The notes: generated by a model not told the origin, from the letters alone. DNA of 64,000 bases from Lacrimispora xylanisolvens (GCF_002934545.1 NZ_PTJA01000004.1:62001-126000); one strand, 5' to 3'; positions 24,448-34,043 are shown, counted from the stretch's first letter. Numbers and translations are program-made.

Positions 24448-25695
24448 TTAAGGGGTCTGAAGCGCACCATCTCTGCGCCTGGTCTGAGTCCAGGTGACAA
24501 CGGTATTTTCGCATGGATATTTTGCAGCTTCTTTTTCATTGATATCAACTCCAAGACCTGGCTTATCATTGGCATACACATAGCCATCCATAAATTCCGG
24601 AAGTCCCGGAAATACCTCTAAAAGCGCTCCTCTTGGACCTTTTAGATCCTGAATTACAAAGTTTGGCGGCTCAATTCCCGACCACTCCTGTACACCGAAA
24701 TTTGGTGCAGAAAGATCTAAATGAATATTGGCTGCATGGGCAATGGGTGACATGTCTCCAGGTCCGTGCCACGCCGTTCTTACCCCGTACTGCTCGGCAA
24801 AAATCTGAAGCTTTCTCGCCGGAGTAATGCCTCCGATCTGACTTAAATGAACCCGGATAAAGTCAATTAAGTGTTCTGCGATTATCTGCTTCCATTCCAC
24901 AGAATTATTAAACAGCTCTCCCTCTGCAATGGGAATACTTGTCTGCTCCCGCAGATTTCTAAGCCAGGGCAGCTGCTCAATGGAAACCGGATCCTCCAGG
25001 AAAAATAAATCATAAGGTTCCAGTGCTTTTGCCAGCTTAATCGCATCCACTGGCGCAATTCGTTCATGAACGTCGTGAACCAGATTCATATCGAATCCGA
25101 TCTGATTCCTGATGTCTTCAAACAGTTTGACCGTATTGTGGATATATTCTCTGGAATCCAGATACACACCGCTTAAAGCTCCCTTAGGAGCGGTAGCCGG
25201 AACCGTTCCATAGCTGTCTCCTCCATAACCGCCGCACTGGCACCTGATATTGGTAATACCCATTTCTTTATAACGCAGGATATTTTCACAGACTTCTTGT
25301 GCATCCCTTCCGTCTGCGTGGCGGTAAACGGGAATTCCCTCCCTGCATTTCCCCCCAAACAGCTGGTATACCGGCATGCCTGCCATCTTTCCTTTAATAT
25401 CCCATAATGCCATATCCACCCCGGAAATTGCATTGTTTTCTATTGGTCCGTTTCTCCAGTATCCGTTCTGATGCATGAGCTGCCAGATATCTTCGATCCG
25501 GTCCACCTCTCTGCCTGTAAGAAGAGGCTTTAGATACTCCTCCACTACGGTCTTTACTGCCAGATGACGGTAGGCAAAGGTCCCACAGCCAAGTCCATAC
25601 AGCCCTGGCTGATTGGTTATTACCTTTACAACCACCAGATTAATTCCTTCCGGTGCCGTGAGTATTACCTGAATGTCTCTGATTTTTGTATCCAT
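24448..25695 (-). CDS. ManD/RspA-type enolase-superfamily sugar-acid dehydratase (415 aa)
   Basis: Mandelate-racemase-group enzyme resembling D-mannonate dehydratase/RspA: mannonate or gluconate to 2-keto-3-deoxygluconate. Visible family blocks are GVDMALWDIKGKMAGMPVYQLFGG, HDVHERI with metal-binding neighbourhood, FLEDPV and IAEGELF (Glu ligands), and TAWHGPGDMSP with the catalytic His. GGAGG precedes two adjacent ATGs; the second gives the better spacing. The stop of the upstream ATPase gene overlaps this start. Some members of this subgroup have low activity or are only sensors, so the role needs the operon context. Confidence 0.88.
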   Translation of the reverse strand: MDTKIRDIQVILTAPEGINLVVVKVITNQPGLYGLGCGTFAYRHLAVKTVVEEYLKPLLTGREVDRIEDIWQLMHQNGYWRNGPIENNAISGVDMALWDIKGKMAGMPVYQLFGGKCREGIPVYRHADGRDAQEVCENILRYKEMGITNIRCQCGGYGGDSYGTVPATAPKGALSGVYLDSREYIHNTVKLFEDIRNQIGFDMNLVHDVHERIAPVDAIKLAKALEPYDLFFLEDPVSIEQLPWLRNLREQTSIPIAEGELFNNSVEWKQIIAEHLIDFIRVHLSQIGGITPARKLQIFAEQYGVRTAWHGPGDMSPIAHAANIHLDLSAPNFGVQEWSGIEPPNFVIQDLKGPRGALLEVFPGLPEFMDGYVYANDKPGLGVDINEKEAAKYPCENTVVTWTQTRRRDGALQTP

Positions 25696-26696
25696 CATTT
25701 CCTCCCTGCTTCCAGCTTTCTGGCTTTTTCCCTTGATTCTTCATGGAAATGACAGGCTGCATAGTGGCCTGGTTCCACTTCCTTTAAATCCGGCTTCTGG
25801 GTTTTACAGATATCTCTGCATAAAAAGCACCTGGGAGCAAATCTGCAGCCTTCTCCCGGATTGATGGGGCTGGGCACATCTCCGGTCAGTACAATCCTGT
25901 TTGTTTTCTCTTTAAAATTAATTTTTGGAACTGCTGACAGCAAGGCGATGGTATAGGGGTGAAGTGCATTGGCAAATATTTCGTCAGTCTGCGCCATCTC
26001 TATAATCTGCCCTAAATACATCACTGCCACTTTCTGGGAAATATGCCTTACCACACTTAAATCATGAGAGATAAACAGGAAGGATAAATTCATCTTTTTC
26101 TGCAGATCCATGAGCAGATTAATAATGGTGGCCTGAATTGATACATCCAGAGAGGATACCGGTTCATCACAGACGATAAACTCCGGTCCTAAGGATAATG
26201 CTCTGGCGATCCCAACCAGCTGACGCTTTCCTCCATCCAGCTCATGGGGATATTTATCCAGTACATATTTCTCCAGTCCGCAAAGCTCAATGATCTCTTC
26301 AATCTTCTGCCGCCGTTCATTTCCTGAACAGAGGTTATGGATCCGGTAGGACTCCTCCATAATGCTTTGAATGGTCTTTTTGGGATTTAATGAGGAATAG
26401 GGATCCTGGAAAATGATCTGGATTTTCTTTCTGAAATCCATGCTTTCATCACCTTTGGAGTCCAGAACGCTGCTTCCCTTATAAAGGACCTCTCCGTCAG
26501 TTGCTTTATGAAGCCTCATGATTACATTTCCTACTGTTGACTTTCCGCAGCCGGATTCCCCCACCAGCCCCAGAGTTTCCCCTGGCATGACTGAAAAGCT
26601 GATACCGTCAACCGCATGAAGGACTCCTTTGTTTTTCACTTTAAAATGTTTCTTTAAATTCCGGACTTCAATCACCGGAAGATTCTGCTTCTCCAT
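25695..26696 (-). CDS. Oligopeptide/dipeptide-type ABC transporter ATPase, OppF/DppF (333 aa)
   Basis: Second ATPase of an Opp-type importer. Walker A GESGCGKST near residue 47, Walker B FIVCDEPVSSLD and the C-terminal oligopeptide-transporter extension with CRFAPRCFLCRDIC. The signature motif is LDGGKRQL instead of the usual LSGGQRQR. Overlaps the next gene's start and begins one base after its partner ATPase ends. In this operon it probably energises uptake of a sugar acid or an oligosaccharide rather than peptides. Confidence 0.93.
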   Translation of the reverse strand: MEKQNLPVIEVRNLKKHFKVKNKGVLHAVDGISFSVMPGETLGLVGESGCGKSTVGNVIMRLHKATDGEVLYKGSSVLDSKGDESMDFRKKIQIIFQDPYSSLNPKKTIQSIMEESYRIHNLCSGNERRQKIEEIIELCGLEKYVLDKYPHELDGGKRQLVGIARALSLGPEFIVCDEPVSSLDVSIQATIINLLMDLQKKMNLSFLFISHDLSVVRHISQKVAVMYLGQIIEMAQTDEIFANALHPYTIALLSAVPKINFKEKTNRIVLTGDVPSPINPGEGCRFAPRCFLCRDICKTQKPDLKEVEPGHYAACHFHEESREKARKLEAGRK

Positions 26697-27664
26697 TAAT
26701 TTGCTTCCTCCCTCTCAAAACAGGCCACCAGATGACCTGACCCGTATTCCTGAAGCGGCGGCACTTCCTTCCTGCAGCGGTCAGTACAGGAGTTACAGCG
26801 GGGATGGAATTTACAGCCGTCAGGCAGTAAACAGGCATTTGCCACATTTCCCGGAATGAAAGCCAGACGGTTTCTGGGACCGCTTAAGTTTGGAATGGCA
26901 CCTAAAAGCCCTTTTGTATACCAATGCCTGGGGTTTGTAAAAACTTCCTCCACAGTGCCGTATTCGATAATGGTTCCGGCATAAATGACCGCAACCTTCT
27001 GGCAAAGTTCTGCAATAATTCCAAGATTATGGGTAATCATCAGCAGAGAACTGGAACGTTTTCTCTGCAGTTCCTTCATCAGCTCTAAAATCTGTGCCTG
27101 TATGGTCACATCAAGGGCTGTGGTGGGTTCATCCGCAATCAGAAGCTCCGGATTACAGGCAAGGGCTGCTGCAATACCCACTCTCTGCCTCATACCGCCG
27201 GAAAACTGATGGGGAAAATCATCTAAACGGTACTTTGCAATGCCCACCAGTTCTAAAAGCTCCTGGGCTCTTTTTGCGGCCTCTTTTTTACTTAGCTTTT
27301 CATGCTTTCTGATTACCATGGAAATCTGTTCTCCAACCGTAAATAATGGATTTAAAGAGCTTAGGGGATTCTGGAATATCATGGATATTTTGTTTCCTCT
27401 CATCTCCTCTAAGCTTTTGTGATTCATATCCAGAACCGATTTTCCATCAAAAAGTATGGAACCTCCGGTTATGTTGCCCACTTCTCTTGGAAGAAGCTTT
27501 AAGGCAGATAAGGCGATGGTTGTCTTACCAGCTCCAGTCTCCCCCACAAGTCCCAGTGCTTCTCCCCGCTCAATGGTTAAATTAATTCCATTCAGCGCCT
27601 TTGCGGTTGCCCGCCCGGTTTTATATTCTACATGCAAATCTTTTATTTCCAACAATGGTGCCAT
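26696..27664 (-). CDS. Oligopeptide/dipeptide-type ABC transporter ATPase, OppD/DppD (322 aa)
   Basis: First ATPase of the importer: Walker A GETGAGKTT, signature FSGGMRQRVGIA, Walker B LLIADEPTTALD, and the C-terminal Cys-rich extension CKFHPRCNSCTDRC. The start is the ATG at 27662-27664, preceded by GGAGG; the frame is open 28 codons further upstream into the permease gene, which is unlikely to be translated. Confidence 0.95.
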   Translation of the reverse strand: MAPLLEIKDLHVEYKTGRATAKALNGINLTIERGEALGLVGETGAGKTTIALSALKLLPREVGNITGGSILFDGKSVLDMNHKSLEEMRGNKISMIFQNPLSSLNPLFTVGEQISMVIRKHEKLSKKEAAKRAQELLELVGIAKYRLDDFPHQFSGGMRQRVGIAAALACNPELLIADEPTTALDVTIQAQILELMKELQRKRSSSLLMITHNLGIIAELCQKVAVIYAGTIIEYGTVEEVFTNPRHWYTKGLLGAIPNLSGPRNRLAFIPGNVANACLLPDGCKFHPRCNSCTDRCRKEVPPLQEYGSGHLVACFEREEAN

Positions 27665-27680
27665 GTTGTCGCCTCCAGCC

Positions 27681-28535
27681 TTAATCTTTGTTTTTGGGAT
27701 CCAGTATGTCGCGTACTCCGTCACCAAGGAAGTTAAATGCCAGTACAATGATCATTAATGTGACTCCCGGAACAACTACCGTCCAGGGTGCAGTGGCAAT
27801 ATATTCTCTGCCATCTGCAATCATGGAGCCCAGAGACGGATTGGGAAGGGGAACTCCCATGCCCAGGAAGCTTAAATTTGCCTCCGTCAGAATGACAAAT
27901 CCGATCTGCTGGCTCATTAAGATAATGAGCGGAGTCAGTACACAGGGAAGAACCTGGGTGATCAGTATCCTGGCATTGGAAGCGCCAAGTACTCTTGATG
28001 CCTGGATAAATTCGCTGTTGCGGATTCCCATTACACTTCCCCGCACCACCCTTGTATAAGAGGTCCAGCCCACAATGGCAAGAACCAGTAAAAGATTGGG
28101 TACGCTGTTGCCGAAGATTGCCATTACGGTAATTGCCAGTACCATGGTGGGAATGGAGAGCTGTATATCACAGATACGCATGATAACATTATCGATGGTG
28201 CCTCCGAAAAATCCGGCAATCGCTCCCAGTGCCGTTCCGATTAAAGCAGGGATCAGCACTCCTGCTGCTGCAATTAGCAAAGAGATGCGGCAGCCCGTAA
28301 CCAGTCTTGTAAAAATATCCTGTCCAAGGGCATCTGTGCCCAATATGTATCCGTTTATTCCGTTTGCAAGGAATTCCGGTGAAATCAGACGTTTCCTTAA
28401 ATCCGACTGTATGGGATCATGAACCACAAACAGCGGAGAAGTGAAAGCTGCCAGAGTAACAAAAACTGCTATAACCAGCCCGATTACAAAGAACTTCGAT
28501 TTTTTCATCCTTCGAAGCAATTCACTTTTTTTCAT
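27681..28535 (-). CDS. ABC transporter permease, OppC/DppC type (284 aa)
   Basis: Inner-membrane subunit with six hydrophobic segments, a cytoplasmic basic N terminus, and the binding-protein-dependent transport loop EFIQASRVLGASNARILITQVLP. GGGAGG precedes the ATG. It sits between its partner permease and the ATPases. Confidence 0.95.
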   Translation of the reverse strand: MKKSELLRRMKKSKFFVIGLVIAVFVTLAAFTSPLFVVHDPIQSDLRKRLISPEFLANGINGYILGTDALGQDIFTRLVTGCRISLLIAAAGVLIPALIGTALGAIAGFFGGTIDNVIMRICDIQLSIPTMVLAITVMAIFGNSVPNLLLVLAIVGWTSYTRVVRGSVMGIRNSEFIQASRVLGASNARILITQVLPCVLTPLIILMSQQIGFVILTEANLSFLGMGVPLPNPSLGSMIADGREYIATAPWTVVVPGVTLMIIVLAFNFLGDGVRDILDPKNKD

Positions 28536-28547
28536 GTTGTTCCCTCC

Positions 28548-29477
28548 CTAATTCAGACTCATGCGCGGATCAACAGCCACGTAGATGATGTCCACCAAAA
28601 TATTAATGATTACGAACAGGGAAGCCGTCACAAGCAGAATAGACTGAATCAGTGGAAAATCTCTCATGTTAATGGCTTTTACAGTCAGACTTCCAAGCCC
28701 CGGCCAGCCAAATACCTGTTCCACTATAATCGCCCCTGCAAGAAGCTGTCCGATCTGCATCCCAATGATGGTGATGGTAGGAAGCAGCGCATTTTTTAAA
28801 GCATATCTGGTATAGATCTTAAAATTACCGATTCCTCTTGCCTTTGTCGCTGTAATGTAATCCTCTTCCAGTACCTCATACATTCCGGAACGGAGCATTC
28901 TTGTAACTAAAGCAGCCAGGGGAAGCCCAAGGGTAAGTGCCGGAAGAATCAGATTCCGGAAGGAACCGTACCCCTGTGTGGGAAGCACTCCCATAAAAAC
29001 TCCGAAAAACAGGATAAAGAGAAGCCCAAGCCAGACCTGGGACATGGACATTCCTAAAAGAGCAAATACCATGGAGAAAAAATCAATTGCTGATCCCTTC
29101 TTAATTCCCGATATAATACCCATGGGAAAACTGACTAAAATGGATACAACCACTGCAGCAAAGGTCAGTAAACCAGTTGCCGGAAGGCGTCCGAATATCA
29201 GTTCTCCGCAAGAACGGTTAAAAAAAATAGATGTACCCAGATTTCCGTGGAGAACATCCCCAATGTAGATTAAGTATTGCTGAATAAGCGGTTTATTCAA
29301 TCCCATTTTCGCTTCTACGGCTGCAATCTGCTCCACTGTAGCATTATCCGGCAGCATAAGAGCTGCCGGATTGCCCGGGGCGAGACGCATAAGTCCAAAG
29401 GCTACAATGGATACGCCAAACAGCACGATAACCGCTGACAGCAGTCTTTTTACCATAAACTGCATGAAATTCTGCAT
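28548..29477 (-). CDS. ABC transporter permease, OppB/DppB type (309 aa)
   Basis: Permease partner with six membrane segments; begins MQNFMQFMVKRLLSAVIVLFGVS and contains the EAA-like loop DYITATKARGIGNFKIYTRYALKNALLP, both typical. Directly downstream of the substrate-binding protein gene. Confidence 0.95.
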   Translation of the reverse strand: MQNFMQFMVKRLLSAVIVLFGVSIVAFGLMRLAPGNPAALMLPDNATVEQIAAVEAKMGLNKPLIQQYLIYIGDVLHGNLGTSIFFNRSCGELIFGRLPATGLLTFAAVVVSILVSFPMGIISGIKKGSAIDFFSMVFALLGMSMSQVWLGLLFILFFGVFMGVLPTQGYGSFRNLILPALTLGLPLAALVTRMLRSGMYEVLEEDYITATKARGIGNFKIYTRYALKNALLPTITIIGMQIGQLLAGAIIVEQVFGWPGLGSLTVKAINMRDFPLIQSILLVTASLFVIINILVDIIYVAVDPRMSLN

Positions 29478-29499
29478 TTCATTACCCCCTGGTTATAGA

Positions 29500-31083
29500 T
29501 TAGTTTTTCATGACTCTTGAAAGGTCAATAATAGTGTCGTTGTAAAGCTTTACTCCGCTCAGCTTATTGGAATAGGCATTGATGGTATCCAGATTGATGA
29601 AGTAGCACATACGGCCTCCGTCTTCCATCATTAATGTAAACGCCTGCTTTAACAACTCATCCTGCTTGCTTCTGTCAATGGTCTGTCTGGCCTCTGTTAA
29701 CAGGGAAGTGATCTCAGGATTTTCAAGCTGGGTATTACAGGAATCGGACAGCCAGTGTGTTATCATATGTCTCCATGGAGAGCCGTTGTTGTAAAATACA
29801 TTGGAGAATGCAATATCATAATCTCCGGCAGAACGCTTTGTTACAAACGTAGCGCCTTCCATGATTTCCAGTTTTACATTAAATCCTGCTTCTGTCATCA
29901 TGGACATGACTGCCTGAAGCACCTCTTTTGTACGGGGTACCTTTCCGTCAATAGCCATGAAATAGATTTCTTCTCCCTTGTAGCTGCTTTCTTTTAAAAG
30001 TTTCTTGGCAAGCTCTGGATCATACTGGTTGTATTTGCTTTCCAAATCCTTATCGTATCCCGTAACGCCTTCCATTACAGGCCAGTAAGCAGGGGAACCG
30101 GAACCAAGAATGCTTTCCACAATTAACTTGCGGTCAATGGCGTGGGTCAGGGCAAGGCGCACATTTTTATCTGCAAAGGGCTTTCCCTGTCCGGACTGAA
30201 GAGCCATCCAGCTGATGGTTGTACCTGGCTTGGAATCCACCGTCACTCCATCTGTTCCGGAAAGTACATCCACCTGATCCGGGGGAATGTTGGATATCAA
30301 ATCAAATTCACCGGTTCTCATACTGGATACACGGGTGGTGTCTTCCGATATTGGCTTATAGATGATCTTATCCACATTGGATTTCTGATCGCCCCAATCC
30401 CAGTAATCATCGTTTCTTACAAATACGGCTTCATTACCCGGATCCCAGCTGACAAACTTCCATGGACCTGTACCAGGGCTTGTCTTAAACATATCCTCTC
30501 CCTGTTCTGCCAGAGCCTTTGCCGGCAGCATAGGCATATAGGTAAGTTGGTTCAGCATATCGCCGATTGGCTTCTTACAATGTATAACAGCTGTATATTC
30601 GTCTGACGCTTCCACAGATTCAATATCAGACCAGAGGAAATTCATATTTAAGGTATTGTTAAACGCACCTCTTTCCAGAGTTGCCTTTACTGAGTCCGCA
30701 TTGAAGTCTTCTCCATTATGGAATTTGACTCCCTGTCTTAATTTAAATGTCCAGTCCAGACCGTCATCGGATACACTCCATTCTGTAGCAAGACCTGGTT
30801 CATAATTACCTGCGTGGTCCGTACGAACCAGCATATCGTAAATCAGAAGCTGAATGCTGTAAAACGGAACAACCGGCTGTCCCATTGGATCCCATGTGTA
30901 GACATCTTCAGACATGGAAAATGTCACAACATTCTCTCCGCCTTCTTTTTTACCTGCAGAGGTTTCCGTACCGCCCTCCGCGTTTGTTCCCGGGGTACTG
31001 CTCTTTGTGCCGCCCCCGCAGCCTGACAGTGTGCCAATCCCCAGGACAGCCGCCAGCAGACAGCAAATAATTCTTTTTCTCAT
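29500..31083 (-). CDS. ABC transporter substrate-binding lipoprotein, family 5 (527 aa)
   Basis: Extracellular solute receptor (SBP_bac_5 family, OppA/DppA type). Signal peptide with lipobox LSGC near residue 21, followed by a Gly/Ser/Thr-rich linker and the mature domain with MSEDVYTWDPMGQPVV and LRQGVKFHNGEDFNADSV. The start is the ATG at 31081-31083; the frame runs on upstream for 65 codons but across the promoter. First gene of an eight-gene operon. Opp-type receptors can bind sugars, and the downstream dehydratase and dehydrogenases suggest a sugar-acid or glycoside ligand. Confidence 0.94.
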   Translation of the reverse strand: MRKRIICCLLAAVLGIGTLSGCGGGTKSSTPGTNAEGGTETSAGKKEGGENVVTFSMSEDVYTWDPMGQPVVPFYSIQLLIYDMLVRTDHAGNYEPGLATEWSVSDDGLDWTFKLRQGVKFHNGEDFNADSVKATLERGAFNNTLNMNFLWSDIESVEASDEYTAVIHCKKPIGDMLNQLTYMPMLPAKALAEQGEDMFKTSPGTGPWKFVSWDPGNEAVFVRNDDYWDWGDQKSNVDKIIYKPISEDTTRVSSMRTGEFDLISNIPPDQVDVLSGTDGVTVDSKPGTTISWMALQSGQGKPFADKNVRLALTHAIDRKLIVESILGSGSPAYWPVMEGVTGYDKDLESKYNQYDPELAKKLLKESSYKGEEIYFMAIDGKVPRTKEVLQAVMSMMTEAGFNVKLEIMEGATFVTKRSAGDYDIAFSNVFYNNGSPWRHMITHWLSDSCNTQLENPEITSLLTEARQTIDRSKQDELLKQAFTLMMEDGGRMCYFINLDTINAYSNKLSGVKLYNDTIIDLSRVMKN

Positions 31084-31143
31084 AATGTTCTTTCCCTTTC
31101 TCCATACAAATTCACACCAAACCGAGCTCGTTGCTGTATGGTG

Positions 31144-31173
31144 AGTATAGCCTACTGGTATGCAGACTGTAAA
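31144..31173 (-). promoter_or_regulatory. Promoter of the sugar-acid operon
   Basis: TTTACA (31168-31173), 18-bp spacer, TATACT (31144-31149), 60 bp before the start of the binding-protein gene. The divergent AraC regulator probably acts here. Confidence 0.65.
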
Positions 31174-31268
31174 TATCCCATTCTTCAACTGGTTTCCATT
31201 ATTTGCCCTGAAAAGATAATATTTGTTAATAGTACAAAATTTATCAAAAGATAGGCTTCTTTCAGCAC

Positions 31269-31297
31269 TTGTTATCAATCTTTAAATCTTATATACT
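31269..31297 (+). promoter_or_regulatory. Promoter of the AraC-family regulator gene
   Basis: TTGTTA (31269-31274), 17-bp spacer, TATACT (31292-31297), 52 bp before the regulator's start codon. Confidence 0.65.
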
Positions 31298-31348
31298 TAT
31301 TTTTGTGACATTTACATAATTTTCTACACCTGGGAGGGGCCATCATAC

Positions 31349-33652
31349 ATGAATCATAATTTAAAAGACATCTTACGTAAATTCCGGAACAAAAAACTTC
31401 TCACACAGCTTTTTACTGTCATGGCTGCTTTCAGCGGAATTTTAATGGCAGTGGTATCCATGGTAGTCAACCATCAGACTACGGCCACCTTTCTAAAAAA
31501 TAATAACCTGATCTACACCAACACTCTGGAAGTTTCCATTAAGACACTGGACACATTATTTTCCGGTTTTCACAACTCCCTGACGCATATTACCTATGAT
31601 GCAAGCATTGTGGATTCCGTGGTGACGCCAAAGCCTTTAGACTCTGTAGCCAATTATCAGGTATGGTCAGTTTTAAACGGTTACTGCCAGGAAACAGAAG
31701 GAATGGAAGAAATTTATCTCTACATAAGAAAAACCAATCAGGTGCTTACATCTACCTATGAAAAATGTTCCCTTGACTTTTTTCGGGAGAGAGATCTGGT
31801 AGACAGACACTTTGCCTCCCGCCCTTCCACTGTTCTTCTGAAAAGCGGACGTACCACCTCCATTGAAATTTATAAGGACAGAGTTTATATGGTGAGAGAC
31901 TTTCCCTTAAACGGGGAAAAAGGACTGGGAACACTGTTTATGAAGATGAAGTCTTCAGTCCTTTCGGATGCACTGGAGGCAGCCCAGACATCCTATAGCC
32001 ATCTTCTGGCCTATGATAATAATTTTAATCCGCTCTTTCCCGGCATGCTGGATTATGACAGGGTGCCAGAAGGATTGATTGATCTGATACCTGGGTATAT
32101 AAAAGAGGGTAGAAATACCATATATTCCGACAATCAGCACTATTATTTCTGTCAGTCTGATCAGACCGGAATTAATCTGGTTCTGTTGGTTGACGATACG
32201 GCTTTCATGCCTTCCACACGCATGGTGTTCATGAATTCTCTCCCTTATTTTGCCCTTATTTTAGTTTTAAGCAGTCTTTTGTCTGTATGCGTTCTTTACT
32301 TAAGCTATATGCCTGTTCAGAAATTAAAGAAAATGATTTCATTGGAGGAAAGCAGTGGTAACAATGCTGACAGCAAGAATGAATGGGATTATCTAACAGA
32401 AAGCTTTTTAAAAATATCCAATCATAAATATCAGCTGGATTATATTTTAAGTAATATGATTCCAAAAATTTCCAAGGAATTTTACTTTGACCTGTTGAGC
32501 GGAAAACCAATGGATCTCCCTTATATTAAAAGCATACTAACAAATATAGGCAGTCCTTTAAATACTGAAGATCCCTGCAAAGTGATCACAGTCACTTTTC
32601 TGGATTTTGCTGATCCGGTTTTAAAAAACCATCTCACTGACAGTTTAAAGCAGATCCTTAAACGGAATTCAGATGGTATCTGCAGATATGTACTGCAGCA
32701 GATCGACGAATCCCTTTATGCAGTGATTATTCAGTTTATAGCAGACCTTGGATATAGTAAAATTACAGATTTTGAAATTAAGGTGGAACAAGCCTTTTTT
32801 CAATCCAACGATGACCGGAGTAACGGTGTATTACTGGAAATTGGTCCCAAATGCAGTTCGATTCAGAATGTATCCTTTTCTTATCAGGAAAGCCTGGAAA
32901 GACTGGCCAGACAGAAATACCCTTCCAAAAAAACCAATGAAAAAACTGTGCGCAGTGAGGAAGACTCTGTAAAGTTCAACCATCATTTCTTTCAGCTGCA
33001 GATGAAATCAATCTCAGAGTTAATTATGAAAGGGGATACTGACACAGCTTTAAAAAAGGCACTCCATATCTGCCATACCCTGCCTCACGACGGTAATCCC
33101 GAGGAGATATGCAGAGCTTATGAATATTACCGTCTGGCTTTTTTAAATACACTTGCTTCCTACCGCATTACGGAAGCCGAAGAAAAAGAATACGCATTCC
33201 TCTTTGATCCCGACCCCTATTCCTCCCAATGCGCAGAGAATCCTGCCTGTATGCAGGAGTATATGGTGCCGTTTTGTACGGCTGCCGTAAACCTTCTGTC
33301 AGAAAAATATTTAAAGCAGCAGCATAAGTATTTAATTCGGGCAAAACGCTGCATTGAAGAGAGCTATGCAGACCCAAATCTTTCCCTGAACCTGCTGGCA
33401 GAACAGTGCAAGACCACCACCAGTTATTTGAGCAGGCTTTTTAAAGAAAGCTTTGGAATTAATTTTGTGGACTATTTAAACCAGTACCGGATAGAAAAGG
33501 CCAAAGAACTGCTTATGACTACCAGTAAACCGGTAAAAGAGATTGCTTCCACTACAGGATTTAATTCCCAGCAGAACTTTATCCGGGTATTTAAAAAGCA
33601 TGCAGGCGTGACGCCTGGACAGTTTAAGTCTGAAAAAGAGAGTACGAAATAA
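31349..33652 (+). CDS. Membrane-bound AraC-family regulator with extracytoplasmic sensor (767 aa)
   Basis: One-component signal protein. A membrane segment at about residues 19-42 and another at about 290-315 enclose an extracellular domain of about 250 residues (Cache-like by architecture); the cytoplasmic middle part is of the helical type seen in YesN-like proteins; the last 100 residues are two AraC helix-turn-helix motifs (LSLNLLAEQCKTTTSYLSRLFKE and KEIASTTGFNSQQNFIRVFKK, closing with GVTPGQFK). GGGAGGGG precedes the ATG. Divergent from the ABC/dehydratase operon and probably its activator in response to an external sugar. Confidence 0.9.
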   Translation: MNHNLKDILRKFRNKKLLTQLFTVMAAFSGILMAVVSMVVNHQTTATFLKNNNLIYTNTLEVSIKTLDTLFSGFHNSLTHITYDASIVDSVVTPKPLDSVANYQVWSVLNGYCQETEGMEEIYLYIRKTNQVLTSTYEKCSLDFFRERDLVDRHFASRPSTVLLKSGRTTSIEIYKDRVYMVRDFPLNGEKGLGTLFMKMKSSVLSDALEAAQTSYSHLLAYDNNFNPLFPGMLDYDRVPEGLIDLIPGYIKEGRNTIYSDNQHYYFCQSDQTGINLVLLVDDTAFMPSTRMVFMNSLPYFALILVLSSLLSVCVLYLSYMPVQKLKKMISLEESSGNNADSKNEWDYLTESFLKISNHKYQLDYILSNMIPKISKEFYFDLLSGKPMDLPYIKSILTNIGSPLNTEDPCKVITVTFLDFADPVLKNHLTDSLKQILKRNSDGICRYVLQQIDESLYAVIIQFIADLGYSKITDFEIKVEQAFFQSNDDRSNGVLLEIGPKCSSIQNVSFSYQESLERLARQKYPSKKTNEKTVRSEEDSVKFNHHFFQLQMKSISELIMKGDTDTALKKALHICHTLPHDGNPEEICRAYEYYRLAFLNTLASYRITEAEEKEYAFLFDPDPYSSQCAENPACMQEYMVPFCTAAVNLLSEKYLKQQHKYLIRAKRCIEESYADPNLSLNLLAEQCKTTTSYLSRLFKESFGINFVDYLNQYRIEKAKELLMTTSKPVKEIASTTGFNSQQNFIRVFKKHAGVTPGQFKSEKESTK

Positions 33653-33683
33653 AAGACTGGAAGCATGCGGGAGGCGGCAATTT

Positions 33684-33711
33684 CACCGTTTTGTAATTAG
33701 TACATACTATA
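33684..33711 (+). promoter_or_regulatory. Candidate sigma-K promoter of the surface-protein/legionaminate operon
   Basis: CACC (33684-33687), 15 nt, CATACTATA (33703-33711). This fits the B. subtilis sigma-K consensus mACm-N14/17-CATAnnnTA at every fixed position, and lies 47 bp upstream of the first gene, which has a GGGGG ribosome-binding site. No vegetative promoter is evident there. Late mother-cell expression is the inference. Confidence 0.55.
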
Positions 33712-33758
33712 TATAAGAAATACGTATTTCTATTACTAAAACAAGTGGGGGCGTTATT

Positions 33759-34043
33759 ATGGCTAATTATAAACCAATTGCTAAAACAATCGGAGCAGCA
33801 TCCGCTGCATCAGGTATTGTTCTTCATGCAAAAATTTCAACAACAAGCTGGGTACTGCTTTTAGTCAGAGGTACTGCTGTCTTTAGCAATACAATCTTAA
33901 GAAGTGGTGCTGTCGCTATCTGGACATCCGGAACTCCGACAACTGCGACTCCAACCTATACAACGTTTACAGACGCAAATGCAATTTACGGCATTTCAAC
34001 CAGGGCTGGTGTTGGACTTACAATTAAATTCTACTCCAAGTAG
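33759..34043 (+). CDS. Small Ser/Thr/Ala-rich protein, candidate surface subunit (94 aa)
   Basis: Unrecognised. No signal peptide, no Cys, strongly beta-prone with alternating hydrophobics (SWVLLLVRGTAVFSNTIL) and a Thr/Pro/Ser-rich stretch (TSGTPTTATPTYTTF) that would suit O-glycosylation. Strong ribosome-binding site GTGGGGG 7 nt before ATG. It is the first gene after a candidate sigma-K promoter and is followed by a GC-rich hairpin (34054-34087) that might raise its level relative to downstream genes. Candidate structural protein and glycosylation substrate; this is inference only. Confidence 0.7.
   Translation: MANYKPIAKTIGAASAASGIVLHAKISTTSWVLLLVRGTAVFSNTILRSGAVAIWTSGTPTTATPTYTTFTDANAIYGISTRAGVGLTIKFYSK

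Noticed and set aside
31084-31278. 65-residue N-terminal extension of the binding lipoprotein
   Set aside because: It crosses the promoter and would place the signal peptide internally.
33759-34043. DUF6143 or Ena (DUF3992) membership of the 94-aa protein
   Set aside because: I could not match the conserved blocks of either family by eye, so no family is claimed.
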